In this document: positions 1-8,106 of the stretch, in pieces
Layout of the letters: each line of letters opens with the position of its first letter
Numbering within the stretch: the stretch's first letter is position 1
Assembly (NCBI RefSeq): GCF_014145505.1
Contig: NZ_JACIUZ010000039.1
Span: 1-37,995 of the forward strand
DNA length: 37,995 bases
DNA from: Limosilactobacillus fastidiosus
Lineage (GTDB): Bacteria > Bacillota > Bacilli > Lactobacillales > Lactobacillaceae
Direction of reading: 5' to 3'
Notes under the pieces: generated by a model
Database searches by the model: none
Seen by the model: only the letters and a program-made list of their open reading frames with translations
Told to the model about the DNA's origin: nothing
Program-made: the position numbers and the translations under genes

Positions 1-1346
1 TTGTACAATCAATTCACCACAAAAATCATGTAAAGAAGGTTATACAGATGTCCCTAAATAATTCTATCCTAAATCTCCTCGGAATTGAAGACCGAAACAT
101 TAAAGTTCTTAATGTTGAAACAACCTCGAAAAACAATGAGCAGCTTAAAGTAATCCATGCTTCCTTATCTTATCCGGTGGCGCGCTGTAAAAATTGTGGA
201 TTTGAAACTGTGGTCAAAAATGGCTTTCGCAAAACTCATCTTCGCTTAGCGAGTCTTAATGGCATGCGGTATGAAATGATCCTGGCTAAGCAACGTTATT
301 ACTGTTCCAATTGCCAAACAACCTTCGGTGCGACAACAGATTTAACTAAGCCCAATCAGACCCTTACTCGAAAACTCAAAAGTCAAATTATGCTATTTGT
401 TCATGAAGGTATGAATGGCGAGCTAATCGCTCGCCTTTGTCATTGCTCGCCCAGCAGTGTTCGGCGGACGACTATCGAACGCGTTAAACCGCATTATCGG
501 ATGGCCGTTCTTCCTAAACACCTCTGCTTTGATGAGTTTCGTTCAACTAAGTCCATCATGTCATTTATTTGTTGTGACAGTGAAAGTCACCAACTAGTGG
601 TTAAACTTCACAATCGGCTTTCACCATCGATTATTGATTACTTTGAAAATCGTTATAGTCAAGCCGAACGAGCTCGGGTAGAATCGGTCGTTATCGACCT
701 CAATGCACAATACCAGAGCTTTATTTACCGTCTATTTCCGAATGCCCAAATCATTATTGATCGTTTTCATATTGTCCAATTGGCCGGTCGAGCTTTAGAT
801 AACTGTCGACTTAATATTCTTAAGTTCTTAGATAAACACAGTCGTGAATATAAGATTATGAAAAACCAATGGCGCTTATTTCATCTTAAGCAGACCGAAC
901 TTCACCCCGAAAAGCCTGTTTATCTCCGGGGGATAAATGAATATATGACGAAACAAAACGCTGTTGACTTAATCACCAGTAAATTCACTGACTTTAAGGT
1001 CGTTTACCAAACATATCAAGCAATTACTCAAGCCCTTCAGGAGCGTGATCCCAAACTTCTTCAAGCGGTTTTACAAAATTACCAGACTACTAATACTGAA
1101 ATGGATACTACGATCAGAACCTTTAGGAAGAACCAACAAGCAGTAATTAACAGCACCAAGTATGAATTTTCGAACGGTCCATTAGAAGGAATTAATCGGA
1201 AAATTAAAACTCTTAAACGAACCTGTTATGGGTTTGCCAATCAAAACTTTTTCTTTTTAAGAATTGATTGTCTATTTGCATAAAAAATACCACCCACATT
1301 TCTGTGAGTGGCATCGATATCCATCAATACCAGTTGACGGATACCC
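1..1346 (+). mobile_element. ISL3-family insertion sequence, left end outside or at the window edge
   Basis: The element holds one transposase gene. Its right end is read as 1333-1346, whose complement GGGTATCCGTCAAC has the GG start and TCAA core usual for ISL3-family terminal repeats. Before it, TATCCATCAA (1318-1327) and TTGACGGATA (1334-1343) form a 9/10 inverted repeat, and a hairpin (CCACCCACA/TGTGAGTGG, 1290-1311) follows the transposase stop. I cannot see a matching left repeat in the first 47 bases, so the left boundary is unknown. The family assignment rests on the transposase; the exact right end is an inference. Confidence 0.6.
48..1283 (+). CDS. ISL3-family transposase
   Basis: DDE transposase that would move the surrounding insertion sequence. 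The 411-residue length is normal for the family and the frame is intact. An N-terminal zinc-binding region shows CKNC (about residues 47-50) and CSNC (about 86-89). The catalytic acidic residues are read as the D of CFDEF, the D of VVIDLNAQY and the E of GPLEGINRKIK near the C terminus. The end (LKRTCYGFANQNFF) matches the usual closing segment of these proteins, so I consider it full length. The ATG is preceded by AAGAAGG at a suitable distance. It may be active, but activity cannot be judged without the left end of the element. Confidence 0.93.
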   Translation: MSLNNSILNLLGIEDRNIKVLNVETTSKNNEQLKVIHASLSYPVARCKNCGFETVVKNGFRKTHLRLASLNGMRYEMILAKQRYYCSNCQTTFGATTDLTKPNQTLTRKLKSQIMLFVHEGMNGELIARLCHCSPSSVRRTTIERVKPHYRMAVLPKHLCFDEFRSTKSIMSFICCDSESHQLVVKLHNRLSPSIIDYFENRYSQAERARVESVVIDLNAQYQSFIYRLFPNAQIIIDRFHIVQLAGRALDNCRLNILKFLDKHSREYKIMKNQWRLFHLKQTELHPEKPVYLRGINEYMTKQNAVDLITSKFTDFKVVYQTYQAITQALQERDPKLLQAVLQNYQTTNTEMDTTIRTFRKNQQAVINSTKYEFSNGPLEGINRKIKTLKRTCYGFANQNFFFLRIDCLFA

Positions 1347-1348
1347 AT

Positions 1349-1918
1349 TTAATCTCGTTTCTTAAATTGTGATGGTTTAACCTGATAACCTAAACAGGTA
1401 TCATTTCCGGTAGCAACACTGCCCCAATGAACACGGAGAGGAGATCCTTGCTTGCGACGAGCCCAGTGTTGGAGAACGCTGGCAATAAGGATTGCTAGTG
1501 GCTCATCATCTTCTTTTTGGACTTTTAATTCGTGGTAATAATCACCAGTGAATGCGACTGGTCGAATTGAGAAGATAAGGTGATTTTTCTTAAAGACCCG
1601 GTACTTTCCGGAGAATGGTGAACCAACCACAACCCAACTAAGTCCTTTGATGTAAATTACTTCGCGCACAAAACCTAATGACTTACTAACGGTACCGACT
1701 TTTTGCCGATCCTTGTATAATGCAAACTTCGGGATAATCCCAAAGCTAAGTTGCTTAACTTCTGCAAGCAAATCTCCAGAAATTGAATACAAAGAGAGAA
1801 CATCATGAAGCATTCCCCATTTACCTACCAACAGATATAACGAACGTCCTTGATAGTTCCGGATGACAGTGGTTCCATGGAGATCTGTATCATGATCACG
1901 TAGATAAAGTTGCCGCAT
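1349..1918 (-). CDS. LURP-one-related (YxjI-like, tubby-fold) protein
   Basis: Protein of 189 residues resembling the LURP-one-related/YxjI family, a beta-barrel tubby-like fold of uncertain bacterial role. It is built of short beta-type segments (for example SLYSISGDLLAEVKQ, YRVFKKNHLIFSI) with no signal peptide or membrane span. AAGGAG lies 10 nt upstream of the ATG. Upstream on the minus strand are TTAACA (1986-1981) and TACAAT (1962-1957), spaced 18 bp, which make a reasonable promoter. The stop codon lies 2 bp from the inferred right end of the ISL3 element, so the native 3' flank has probably been displaced. The family call is by general resemblance, not by a catalytic motif. Confidence 0.7.
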   Translation of the reverse strand: MRQLYLRDHDTDLHGTTVIRNYQGRSLYLLVGKWGMLHDVLSLYSISGDLLAEVKQLSFGIIPKFALYKDRQKVGTVSKSLGFVREVIYIKGLSWVVVGSPFSGKYRVFKKNHLIFSIRPVAFTGDYYHELKVQKEDDEPLAILIASVLQHWARRKQGSPLRVHWGSVATGNDTCLGYQVKPSQFKKRD

Positions 1919-1956
1919 TCAATCACCACTCCTTAAAAGACAAGTTAATTACCCTT

Positions 1957-1986
1957 ATTGTACCAGGTTAATTATAAAATTGTTAA
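1957..1986 (-). promoter_or_regulatory. Promoter of the LURP-one-like gene
   Basis: On the minus strand, TTAACA at 1986-1981 and TACAAT at 1962-1957 are separated by 18 bp, about 40 bp upstream of the start codon at 1918. The region 1919-2061 also has to hold the divergent ung promoter, for which TTGTTA (2008-2013) and TATGCT (2030-2035), spaced 16 bp, is the best weak candidate. Confidence 0.5.
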
Positions 1987-2061
1987 CTTTACGAAGCGGT
2001 TTCATTTTTGTTACCGGCTATTGGCGACTTATGCTAAAATATTAGGTGAGGTGCTAGAATC

Positions 2062-2760
2062 GTGAAACAACTTATTCATAATGATTGGTGGGACGTTTTA
2101 AAACCCCAATTTGAAAGTACATACTATGCTCAACTCCATAATTTCTTAAAAGAAGAATATAGTCACCGGACGATTTATCCGGAGATGCATCATATTTTTG
2201 AGGCTTTTGAGTGGACGCCCTTTAGTAAAGTTAAGGTTGTCATTTTAGGTCAAGATCCGTACCATGGTCCTCGCCAGGCTCATGGGTGCAGCTTTTCAGT
2301 TTTACCAGGGATCCCGGTTCCACCATCCTTGCAAAATATTTATAAAGAGTTGCAAAGTGATGTTGGTTGTCATCCGGTTCAACATGGTTACCTAAAGAAA
2401 TGGGCTGATCAGGGCGTTTTACTTTTGAACTCAGTCTTAACGGTTCGTGCGGACCAAGCCTTTTCTCATAAGGGACATGGTTGGGAACAATTAACGGATG
2501 CTGCGATTCATGCATTGTCCGAGCGCCCCCAACCGGTTGTCTTTATTTTGTGGGGAAGAGCGGCACGGGATAAGAAGAAGCTGATTAATCTTAAAACTAA
2601 TATTATCTTAGAATCAGCCCATCCAAGCCCGCTTTCAGCTAACCGCGGATTCTTTGGTTCAAAACCATTTTCAAAGACAAATGAAGCACTTCGCGCAATG
2701 GGAGAGGAGCCAATTGATTGGCAATTACCGGATCAACCGATAGTTGACGGTAAGGCTTGA
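2062..2760 (+). CDS. ung: Uracil-DNA glycosylase (family 1)
   Basis: Removes uracil from DNA as the first step of base excision repair. The protein is 232 residues, normal for family 1 UDG. The water-activating motif [13 protein letters not shown] carries the catalytic Asp (about residue 67), and the C-terminal DNA-intercalation motif [13 protein letters not shown] supplies the conserved His. The [10 protein letters not shown] block that contacts uracil is also visible. It starts with GTG at 2062, preceded by a purine-rich AGGTGAGG segment. The next gene, pta, begins 24 bp downstream with no terminator between, so the two are probably cotranscribed, an order common in lactobacilli. Confidence 0.97.
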   Translation: MKQLIHNDWWDVLKPQFESTYYAQLHNFLKEEYSHRTIYPEMHHIFEAFEWTPFSKVKVVILGQDPYHGPRQAHGCSFSVLPGIPVPPSLQNIYKELQSDVGCHPVQHGYLKKWADQGVLLLNSVLTVRADQAFSHKGHGWEQLTDAAIHALSERPQPVVFILWGRAARDKKKLINLKTNIILESAHPSPLSANRGFFGSKPFSKTNEALRAMGEEPIDWQLPDQPIVDGKA

Positions 2761-2784
2761 TAACCAACAAGGAGGTTCTTGTAG

Positions 2785-3759
2785 ATGGATTTATTTGATG
2801 AAATCGCTGCAAAAATAAAAGGAAAGGGTAAGACGATTGTATTCCCTGAAGGTGCTGATAAGCGGATTTTAGGTGCTGCTATTCGACTGAAAAATCATGA
2901 TTTAGTGGAGCCAATCCTCTTAGGTAAGGAAGAAGAAATTAAGACTACTGCTCGTCAAAATAATTTAGATAGTAGTGGCTTAAGAATTATTGATCCTGTA
3001 ACCTATCCAAAATCAGATAAGCAAGAAATGTTTGATTCTCTGCTTGAACGGCGGAAGGGGAAGAACTCCCCGGAACAAGTTGAGAAGATGTTGGAAGATG
3101 TTAGTTACTTTGGGACCATGTTAGTTTATATGGGTAAAGCAGACGGAATGGTTTCTGGTGCAGTTCACTCTACTGGGGCGACTGTGCGGCCTGCCTTGCA
3201 AATTATCAAGACTAAGCCGAACGCTCACCGAATTAGTGGGGCTTTCTTAATGAAGAAGGGTGAACAACGCTATATCTTTGCTGATTGTGCAATCAATATT
3301 GAATTAGATGCCTCGACAATGGCCGAAGTTGCCATTCAAAGCGCTGAAACTGCTAAGCTCTTTGGAATTGATCCCAAAGTTGCTCTTCTTAGTTTCTCTA
3401 CTAAAGGTTCTGCTAAGGCTGAAATGGTCACTAAAGTTGCTGATGCAGTAGAGAAAGTTCATGAAATGGAACCAGACCTTGCGGCAGATGGCGAAATGCA
3501 ATTTGATGCTGCTGTGGTTCCAGAAGTTGCAAAGCTAAAGGCCCCAGATTCTAAGGTTGCTGGTCATGCAAATGTCTTCATCTTCCCAAGTCTGGAAGCC
3601 GGAAACATTGGTTATAAGATTGCCCAACGTCTTGGTGGCTTCACTGCTGTTGGCCCCATCCTTCAAGGGTTAAATGCCCCAATTGCAGATCTTTCACGGG
3701 GATGCAGTGAAGATGATGCCTACAAAGTTGCGATTATCACAGCAGCACAAGCACTATAA
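2785..3759 (+). CDS. pta: Phosphate acetyltransferase
   Basis: Interconverts acetyl-CoA and acetyl phosphate. In heterofermenters it works with acetate kinase, or with alcohol dehydrogenase in the ethanol branch. The 324-residue single-domain form lacks the N-terminal regulatory domain of enterobacterial Pta. Family blocks visible include KTIVFPEGADKRIL at the N terminus, MVSGAVHSTGATVRPALQI in the middle, and a C-terminal region with LGGFTAVGPILQGLNAPIAD and DLSRGCS. AAGGAGG (2769-2775) precedes the ATG. A strong hairpin at 3778-3806 closes the ung-pta transcript. Confidence 0.97.
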   Translation: MDLFDEIAAKIKGKGKTIVFPEGADKRILGAAIRLKNHDLVEPILLGKEEEIKTTARQNNLDSSGLRIIDPVTYPKSDKQEMFDSLLERRKGKNSPEQVEKMLEDVSYFGTMLVYMGKADGMVSGAVHSTGATVRPALQIIKTKPNAHRISGAFLMKKGEQRYIFADCAINIELDASTMAEVAIQSAETAKLFGIDPKVALLSFSTKGSAKAEMVTKVADAVEKVHEMEPDLAADGEMQFDAAVVPEVAKLKAPDSKVAGHANVFIFPSLEAGNIGYKIAQRLGGFTAVGPILQGLNAPIADLSRGCSEDDAYKVAIITAAQAL

Positions 3760-3777
3760 TTTAAGAAAAAACGATGG

Positions 3778-3806
3778 GAAGGTTACGTGAAGTTCACGTT
3801 ACCTTC
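3778..3806 (+). terminator. Terminator after pta
   Basis: GAAGGTTACGTGAA (3778-3791) pairs with TTCACGTTACCTTC (3793-3806) with one mismatch, followed by a T-rich run. Confidence 0.85.
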
Positions 3807-3821
3807 TTATTTTATTTCTTT

Positions 3822-3851
3822 TTGCGTTTAAACTAAGAAATCGGCTACAAT
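3822..3851 (+). promoter_or_regulatory. Promoter of tsaE
   Basis: TTGCGT (3822-3827) and TACAAT (3846-3851) are spaced 18 bp. The -10 overlaps an upstream in-frame ATG at 3850, which argues against that ATG being the start of tsaE. Confidence 0.5.
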
Positions 3852-3882
3852 GGTTACAGAAAATTCAAGGAGAAATGGAAAT

Positions 3883-4335
3883 ATGAAAGAAGTAACTTTA
3901 AATGATCGGGAAGAAACGATTAATCTCGGTGAACAAATTGGTCGGTTACTTAAGGCAGGAGACGTTCTTGTCCTTGATGGTGACTTAGGAGCTGGTAAAA
4001 CAACTTTCACTAAGGGAATTGCAAAGGGCTTAGCGATCCCAGATTTAATTAAGAGCCCGACCTTTACCATTGTCCGGGAATACCATGATGGACGCTTACC
4101 GCTTTATCATATGGACGCTTACCGACTTGAAAATGGTGGGGCAGAAGACCTTGGACTTGAAGAATACTTCGACAGTGATGGAGTTAGTGTTGTTGAGTGG
4201 GCTCAATTTGTTGTAGATGAATTACCGGCTGACTTTTTAGCAATTCATTTCAAACGGACAGCTGATGAGAATACGCGTTGTCTACAATTAGAGCCTCATG
4301 GACAGCATTTTGCACAGATTGTTACGGAGCTTTAA
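3883..4335 (+). CDS. tsaE: tRNA threonylcarbamoyladenosine biosynthesis ATPase TsaE
   Basis: P-loop ATPase that works with TsaB and TsaD to make the N6-threonylcarbamoyl modification on adenosine 37 of ANN-decoding tRNAs. The Walker A motif GDLGAGKTT lies at about residues 33-41, followed by SPTFTIVREY and the YHMDAYRLE block typical of TsaE. The start is set at ATG 3883, giving 150 residues, because AAGGAG (3867-3872) sits 10 nt before it. The in-frame ATG at 3850 lacks a ribosome site and overlaps the promoter. The GNAT gene starts just after its stop codon, implying translational coupling. Confidence 0.95.
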   Translation: MKEVTLNDREETINLGEQIGRLLKAGDVLVLDGDLGAGKTTFTKGIAKGLAIPDLIKSPTFTIVREYHDGRLPLYHMDAYRLENGGAEDLGLEEYFDSDGVSVVEWAQFVVDELPADFLAIHFKRTADENTRCLQLEPHGQHFAQIVTEL

Positions 4336-4337
4336 TC

Positions 4338-4823
4338 TTGGCAGATACGGTTAAAATTAAATTAGCAGAACCAAAAGACGCATCTCAAGTCTTAAATTTC
4401 CTTCGAAAAGCTGCAAGCGAAAGTGATGCGGTAACCATTCCCCACTTGGAACGGGTTACTGTAAAGGAAGAACAAAAAAATTTGCAAGTAATTAATGATT
4501 CTGATGATTGTGTGATCCTCTTAGCAGTTTTAGGTGACCAGATTATCGGGATGGTTACTGTAATGCGGTTAACGGGAAAAAATGAAATAGGCGAACTTGG
4601 TATCATCGTTGCTAAAAAATACTGGCGCCATGGGATCGGTCAGCTTTTAGTCGATGAAGCCCAATATTGGTATAGTAATTACAGTAGTTTAAGTGGGTTG
4701 GTATTGGATGTGTTTGAAGATAACCTTCCGGCAATTAACCTATACCGAAAAATGAACTTTGTGGTTCAGAAACACGTACAAATTGCTGGCCGTCCTGCAT
4801 TATTGATGACATATAATTCATAA
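4338..4823 (+). CDS. GNAT-family N-acetyltransferase
   Basis: Acetyl-CoA-dependent acetyltransferase of the GNAT fold; substrate unknown. The acetyl-CoA loop is seen in ELGIIVAKKYWRHGIGQLL (the R/QxxGxG/A signature as RHGIGQ), followed by the C-terminal NLPAINLYRKMNF segment. The start is placed at TTG 4338, giving 161 residues, because GGAG (4326-4329) lies 8 nt upstream and the codon directly follows the tsaE stop. The upstream in-frame ATG at 4278 would overlap tsaE by nearly 60 bp. Its position after tsaE recalls the tsaE-tsaB-rimI neighbourhood, but it is not a clear RimI, so I leave the substrate open. Confidence 0.88.
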   Translation: MADTVKIKLAEPKDASQVLNFLRKAASESDAVTIPHLERVTVKEEQKNLQVINDSDDCVILLAVLGDQIIGMVTVMRLTGKNEIGELGIIVAKKYWRHGIGQLLVDEAQYWYSNYSSLSGLVLDVFEDNLPAINLYRKMNFVVQKHVQIAGRPALLMTYNS

Positions 4824-4844
4824 GAATAGCTTAGAAAAGATAAG

Positions 4845-4887
4845 AAAGCGGTTCAGGATTCGTTTTTTACGAGTCCCGAACCGCTTT
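4845..4887. terminator. Bidirectional terminator between the GNAT and AEC transporter genes
   Basis: AAAGCGGTTC (4845-4854) pairs with GAACCGCTTT (4878-4887), with further pairing inside the stem and a central T run. It separates convergent genes and could serve both. Confidence 0.8.
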
Positions 4888-4908
4888 GAGTATTGGATTG
4901 ATTATATT

Positions 4909-6087
4909 TTAAAAAATGTGAGCCAAGATTGGTAAAAGCCAAATCCAGAAGATACAACTAGCGGCAAAGACAACTGTTGAGACAGCAACTGAACTAGCCC
5001 CCTCCTTGACGTAGATGTTATAGCGACTTGAAATGATGATTCCAGAAAATGCAGGTGGTAACCCCGTAGCTAAACAAAGCATGGAAATTTTTTCAGGATC
5101 AGTTCCCATTCCACAGATATAGGCAGCAGCAACAATGATGGCAGGAGTAAGGAATAGCCGGAAGAAGGTGTTCCAGATAACTTCTTTATCAACAGAGAAC
5201 TTAACAGTTGCCAGGGCAAGTCCGGCAGCGAGGACGGCAACCCCAGCATTTGCTTTTGCAATCAGATCAAAAGTTGGTGCCCATGAACTTGGAATATGAA
5301 TTCCAATCAAAACAAAGATAACAGCTAAAAGAGGTGCAGCGGCAACAGGCTGTTTAATAGCACTTAGAACTGACTTTAAAGTGGAGTTCATTGGCTTATG
5401 GTTAGTATTAGCGTGGTTAGCGATTTCAGCCCGAGCTAAATCAATTTCTCGATCTAGGCCTTTTTCTTCCAACGCCTTTGCTTCGGCATCAGTAACCGGT
5501 ACACCATCAGGAATGGTTACCATAACTTTCTTGGTTTCCTTATGGCGCCCCTTACCAGTTACCTGCTCAACATTTACCTTGGTACCAGGTGTATTTGTAG
5601 TCTGAGCTTTCTTTTTGGTCGCATCTTGACCACGATTAATTAGTGCTAAGCCAAGAGGGATCGTAATCGCATTAACAACGATTGAAACAATCCCAATAAC
5701 AAGGTTAGTAGTAACTGTATTCCCGTAAATAGGGTCTAGAACCGCAAATCCAAGGAAACCAATTGTTGGTGATCCAGCAATTAATGCACAGACAGCTGCT
5801 TGTTGGGTTGAACGGTGGAAGAATAATTTATCCAAGAAAAAACTAAGCATGAAAAGACCAACAACCCCAATAACTGATATTAAGGTAAGAACGATATCCT
5901 GAGCGAACATCGAACGGGTTGCTTTAACAATTGAAATGAACAGCGCTGCTGGTAAAGCAATGTTTAGAACTAATTTATTTAGTCCTTGACGTTGATCATT
6001 ATCAAAATAATAGAATTTCCCGCAGAGGTATCCTAATAACATGATTACTAAGATCGGAATAATATCATCGATAAGGATACTAACCAT
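4909..6087 (-). CDS. AEC-family (auxin efflux carrier) transporter, probable oxalate/formate transport
   Basis: Membrane protein of 392 residues in the auxin efflux carrier family, with about ten hydrophobic segments in two halves. Between the halves is an unusually long charged insert (about residues 151-235) rich in Lys, Thr and Glu, presumably cytoplasmic. The start is M at 6087: AAGGAGG (6103-6097) abuts the ATG at 6096 with no spacing but is 9 nt from this one. It is divergent from oxc-frc. E. coli keeps an AEC protein (YfdV) beside frc and oxc, so transport of oxalate and/or formate is a reasonable inference; the substrate is not shown by the sequence. Malate-permease-type AEC proteins are the main alternative. 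Confidence 0.85.
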   Translation of the reverse strand: MVSILIDDIIPILVIMLLGYLCGKFYYFDNDQRQGLNKLVLNIALPAALFISIVKATRSMFAQDIVLTLISVIGVVGLFMLSFFLDKLFFHRSTQQAAVCALIAGSPTIGFLGFAVLDPIYGNTVTTNLVIGIVSIVVNAITIPLGLALINRGQDATKKKAQTTNTPGTKVNVEQVTGKGRHKETKKVMVTIPDGVPVTDAEAKALEEKGLDREIDLARAEIANHANTNHKPMNSTLKSVLSAIKQPVAAAPLLAVIFVLIGIHIPSSWAPTFDLIAKANAGVAVLAAGLALATVKFSVDKEVIWNTFFRLFLTPAIIVAAAYICGMGTDPEKISMLCLATGLPPAFSGIIISSRYNIYVKEGASSVAVSTVVFAASCIFWIWLLPILAHIF

Positions 6088-6282
6088 AACTTTCATCCTC
6101 CTTAAATATGAAAAAAATAATAATGCCTATACACGTTTAATATTACTCATTTAATACGAATAAGCAAGCTGTTTTAGGAATAAATAAACATTTTCAGGAA
6201 GCAATAAGTAAATTATCCAAGTGATAAAGGAAAAACACATAAAGAGAAAAATAACTTTATTTATTATTAAGGAGAAAATCAG

Positions 6283-6311
6283 TTGCTAATTTATATTAAA
6301 TGTTGTATAAG
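6283..6311 (+). promoter_or_regulatory. Promoter of oxc-frc
   Basis: TTGCTA (6283-6288) and TATAAG (6306-6311) are separated by 17 bp and lie about 70 bp before the oxc start. The -10 falls inside the dyad at 6301-6327, so a protein bound there would block this promoter. Confidence 0.6.
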
Positions 6312-6327
6312 TGAACTGTATACAACA
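6301..6327. promoter_or_regulatory. 27-bp dyad, candidate operator of the oxalate genes
   Basis: TGTTGTATA (6301-6309) and TATACAACA (6319-6327) are a perfect 9-bp inverted repeat with 9 bp between arms. It sits in the 294-bp intergenic region shared by the AEC gene and oxc, over the -10 of the oxc promoter. No regulator gene is adjacent, so the binding protein is unknown. The remainder of 6088-6300 is AT-rich and shows nothing else I can name. Confidence 0.6.
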
Positions 6328-6381
6328 ATTTTAACAGTGCACTGCTTTAACGAAGGCTATTTAGGCTAGAGGAGGATAATT

Positions 6382-8106
6382 ATGACAGAAAATTCTCTAG
6401 AACGAACTGGTGCAAGCCTATTAATTAAGGCTTTACGACAGAATGGAATTAACAATATTTATGGACTGGTAGGAATCCCAGTAACTGACTTTGCCCGGTT
6501 AGCGGAATTACGAGGAATGAAGTACTACGGCTTTCGTCGTGAAGATTCTGCAGTAGATGCCGCTGCCGCAGCTGGTTACTTGACTCAAAAGCCGGGAGTA
6601 GCATTAACCGTATCTGCTCCTGGATTCTTAAACGGACTAACAGCATTAGCTCAAGCAACGAAGAACTGTTTCCCATTAATTATGATTTCTGGTTCATCTG
6701 AACGACACATTATTGATCTTTCCCAAGGTGATTATGAGGGACTTGATCAATATAATGTTGCCAAGCCATTTTGTAAGAAGGCATATCGGGTTGACCGGGC
6801 GGAAGATATTGGGCTAGCTGTTGCTCGAGCAATTCGGACAGCAGTATCTGGTCGGCCAGGTGGAGTTTACCTCGATTTACCAGCTGATACGATTTCTCAA
6901 GAAGCACCAACTGCTGATACTGGAATCTATAAGTTAGTTGATCCAGCACCAAAACAAGAGCCGAGTGATGAAGCAGTATCACGAGCAGTTAATATTATTA
7001 AAAACGCACAAAAGCCATTAATTATCCTTGGAAAAGGTGCTGCATATGCACGGACTGAAGAACAAGTTCAAAAGTTAGTTAATGAAACTGGAATTCCATT
7101 CTTGCCAATGTCGATGGCCAAGGGTGTTGTTCCTGATGACAATAAGTATTCTGCTGCTTCTGCACGTTCATTATCACTGAAGAATGCCGATGCCGTAATC
7201 TTAATTGGTGCCCGGCTTAACTGGATGCTTTCTTATGGTGATGCTCCTCAATTCAATCCAGACGCCAAATTCATTCAACTTGATATTGATGCTACTCAAT
7301 TTGATTCTTCGCAAAAGATTTCTGCACCTCTTCAAGGTGATCTCCAATCAATCTTGGCTAAACTTGTCCCAGCACTTATTAAGAGTGGCTATCATACAAG
7401 TGAAGAATGGTTAGATCAAATTGCCCAAGACACGGCAAAGAATGATGCTAAGTTTGCCGAACGGATCGCTGCCGGAAAGACTAACCCAAAGTTTGGTTAT
7501 TATGGAGCAATTGAACCAATTGCTGAATACTTTAACGAACATCCTGACACCTATATTGTTAGTGAAGGTGCTAATACCTTGGATATTGGTCGGAATATGA
7601 TTGGAATGAAGTTACCACGTCACCGACTTGATACCGGTACATGGGGTGTGATGGGTGTTGGCATGGGTTATGCCATTGCTACAGCTATTGAAACCGGCAA
7701 ACATGTTGTTGCCCTTGATGGTGATAGTGCTTTTGGATTTGATGGGATGGAAATGGAAACCATTTGCCGTTACAAGCTCCCAATTACTGTTGTTGTAATC
7801 AATAATGGTGGGATTTATAACGGAGTTGACCAAGTGGTCCCTGACCAATTGGGTCCAACAACACTTGACCCAACTGGCCGTTACGATTTGATGGCTAAGG
7901 CATTTGGTGGTGATAACTACTTCGTATCAAACTACCAAGAAATGAAGGATACCTTTGCAAAGGCTGTTGAATCTGGCCGTCCAAACCTGATTAATGTTCA
8001 AATTGACCCATCAATGGGTAAGGAATCAGGTCACATTGGTAACTTGAACCCAGCATTGAATTTGAAGCCACTTGAAGAAGCTGAAAGGAGCAAGAACAAT
8101 GACTGA
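6382..8106 (+). CDS. oxc: Oxalyl-CoA decarboxylase
   Basis: Thiamine-diphosphate enzyme that decarboxylates oxalyl-CoA to formyl-CoA and CO2, consuming a proton. The 574-residue protein has the three-domain TPP-enzyme layout. N-terminally, RREDSAVDAAAAAGY carries the glutamate (about residue 56) that activates TPP. Around residues 445-480, the diphosphate-binding motif runs from GDSAFGFDG to VVINNGG. SMGKESGHIGNLNP near the C terminus fits the segment that closes over the substrate in oxalyl-CoA decarboxylases. AGAGGAGG precedes the ATG. It overlaps frc by 8 bp, so the two are translated from one mRNA and together form the oxalate catabolic cycle. Confidence 0.97.
   Translation: MTENSLERTGASLLIKALRQNGINNIYGLVGIPVTDFARLAELRGMKYYGFRREDSAVDAAAAAGYLTQKPGVALTVSAPGFLNGLTALAQATKNCFPLIMISGSSERHIIDLSQGDYEGLDQYNVAKPFCKKAYRVDRAEDIGLAVARAIRTAVSGRPGGVYLDLPADTISQEAPTADTGIYKLVDPAPKQEPSDEAVSRAVNIIKNAQKPLIILGKGAAYARTEEQVQKLVNETGIPFLPMSMAKGVVPDDNKYSAASARSLSLKNADAVILIGARLNWMLSYGDAPQFNPDAKFIQLDIDATQFDSSQKISAPLQGDLQSILAKLVPALIKSGYHTSEEWLDQIAQDTAKNDAKFAERIAAGKTNPKFGYYGAIEPIAEYFNEHPDTYIVSEGANTLDIGRNMIGMKLPRHRLDTGTWGVMGVGMGYAIATAIETGKHVVALDGDSAFGFDGMEMETICRYKLPITVVVINNGGIYNGVDQVVPDQLGPTTLDPTGRYDLMAKAFGGDNYFVSNYQEMKDTFAKAVESGRPNLINVQIDPSMGKESGHIGNLNPALNLKPLEEAERSKNND

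Noticed and set aside
6283-6369. 28-codon TTG-started leader ORF before oxc with AAGGAG upstream
   Set aside because: The supposed start codon is the -35 of the oxc promoter, so the ORF would not be on that mRNA; the composition is not protein-like.
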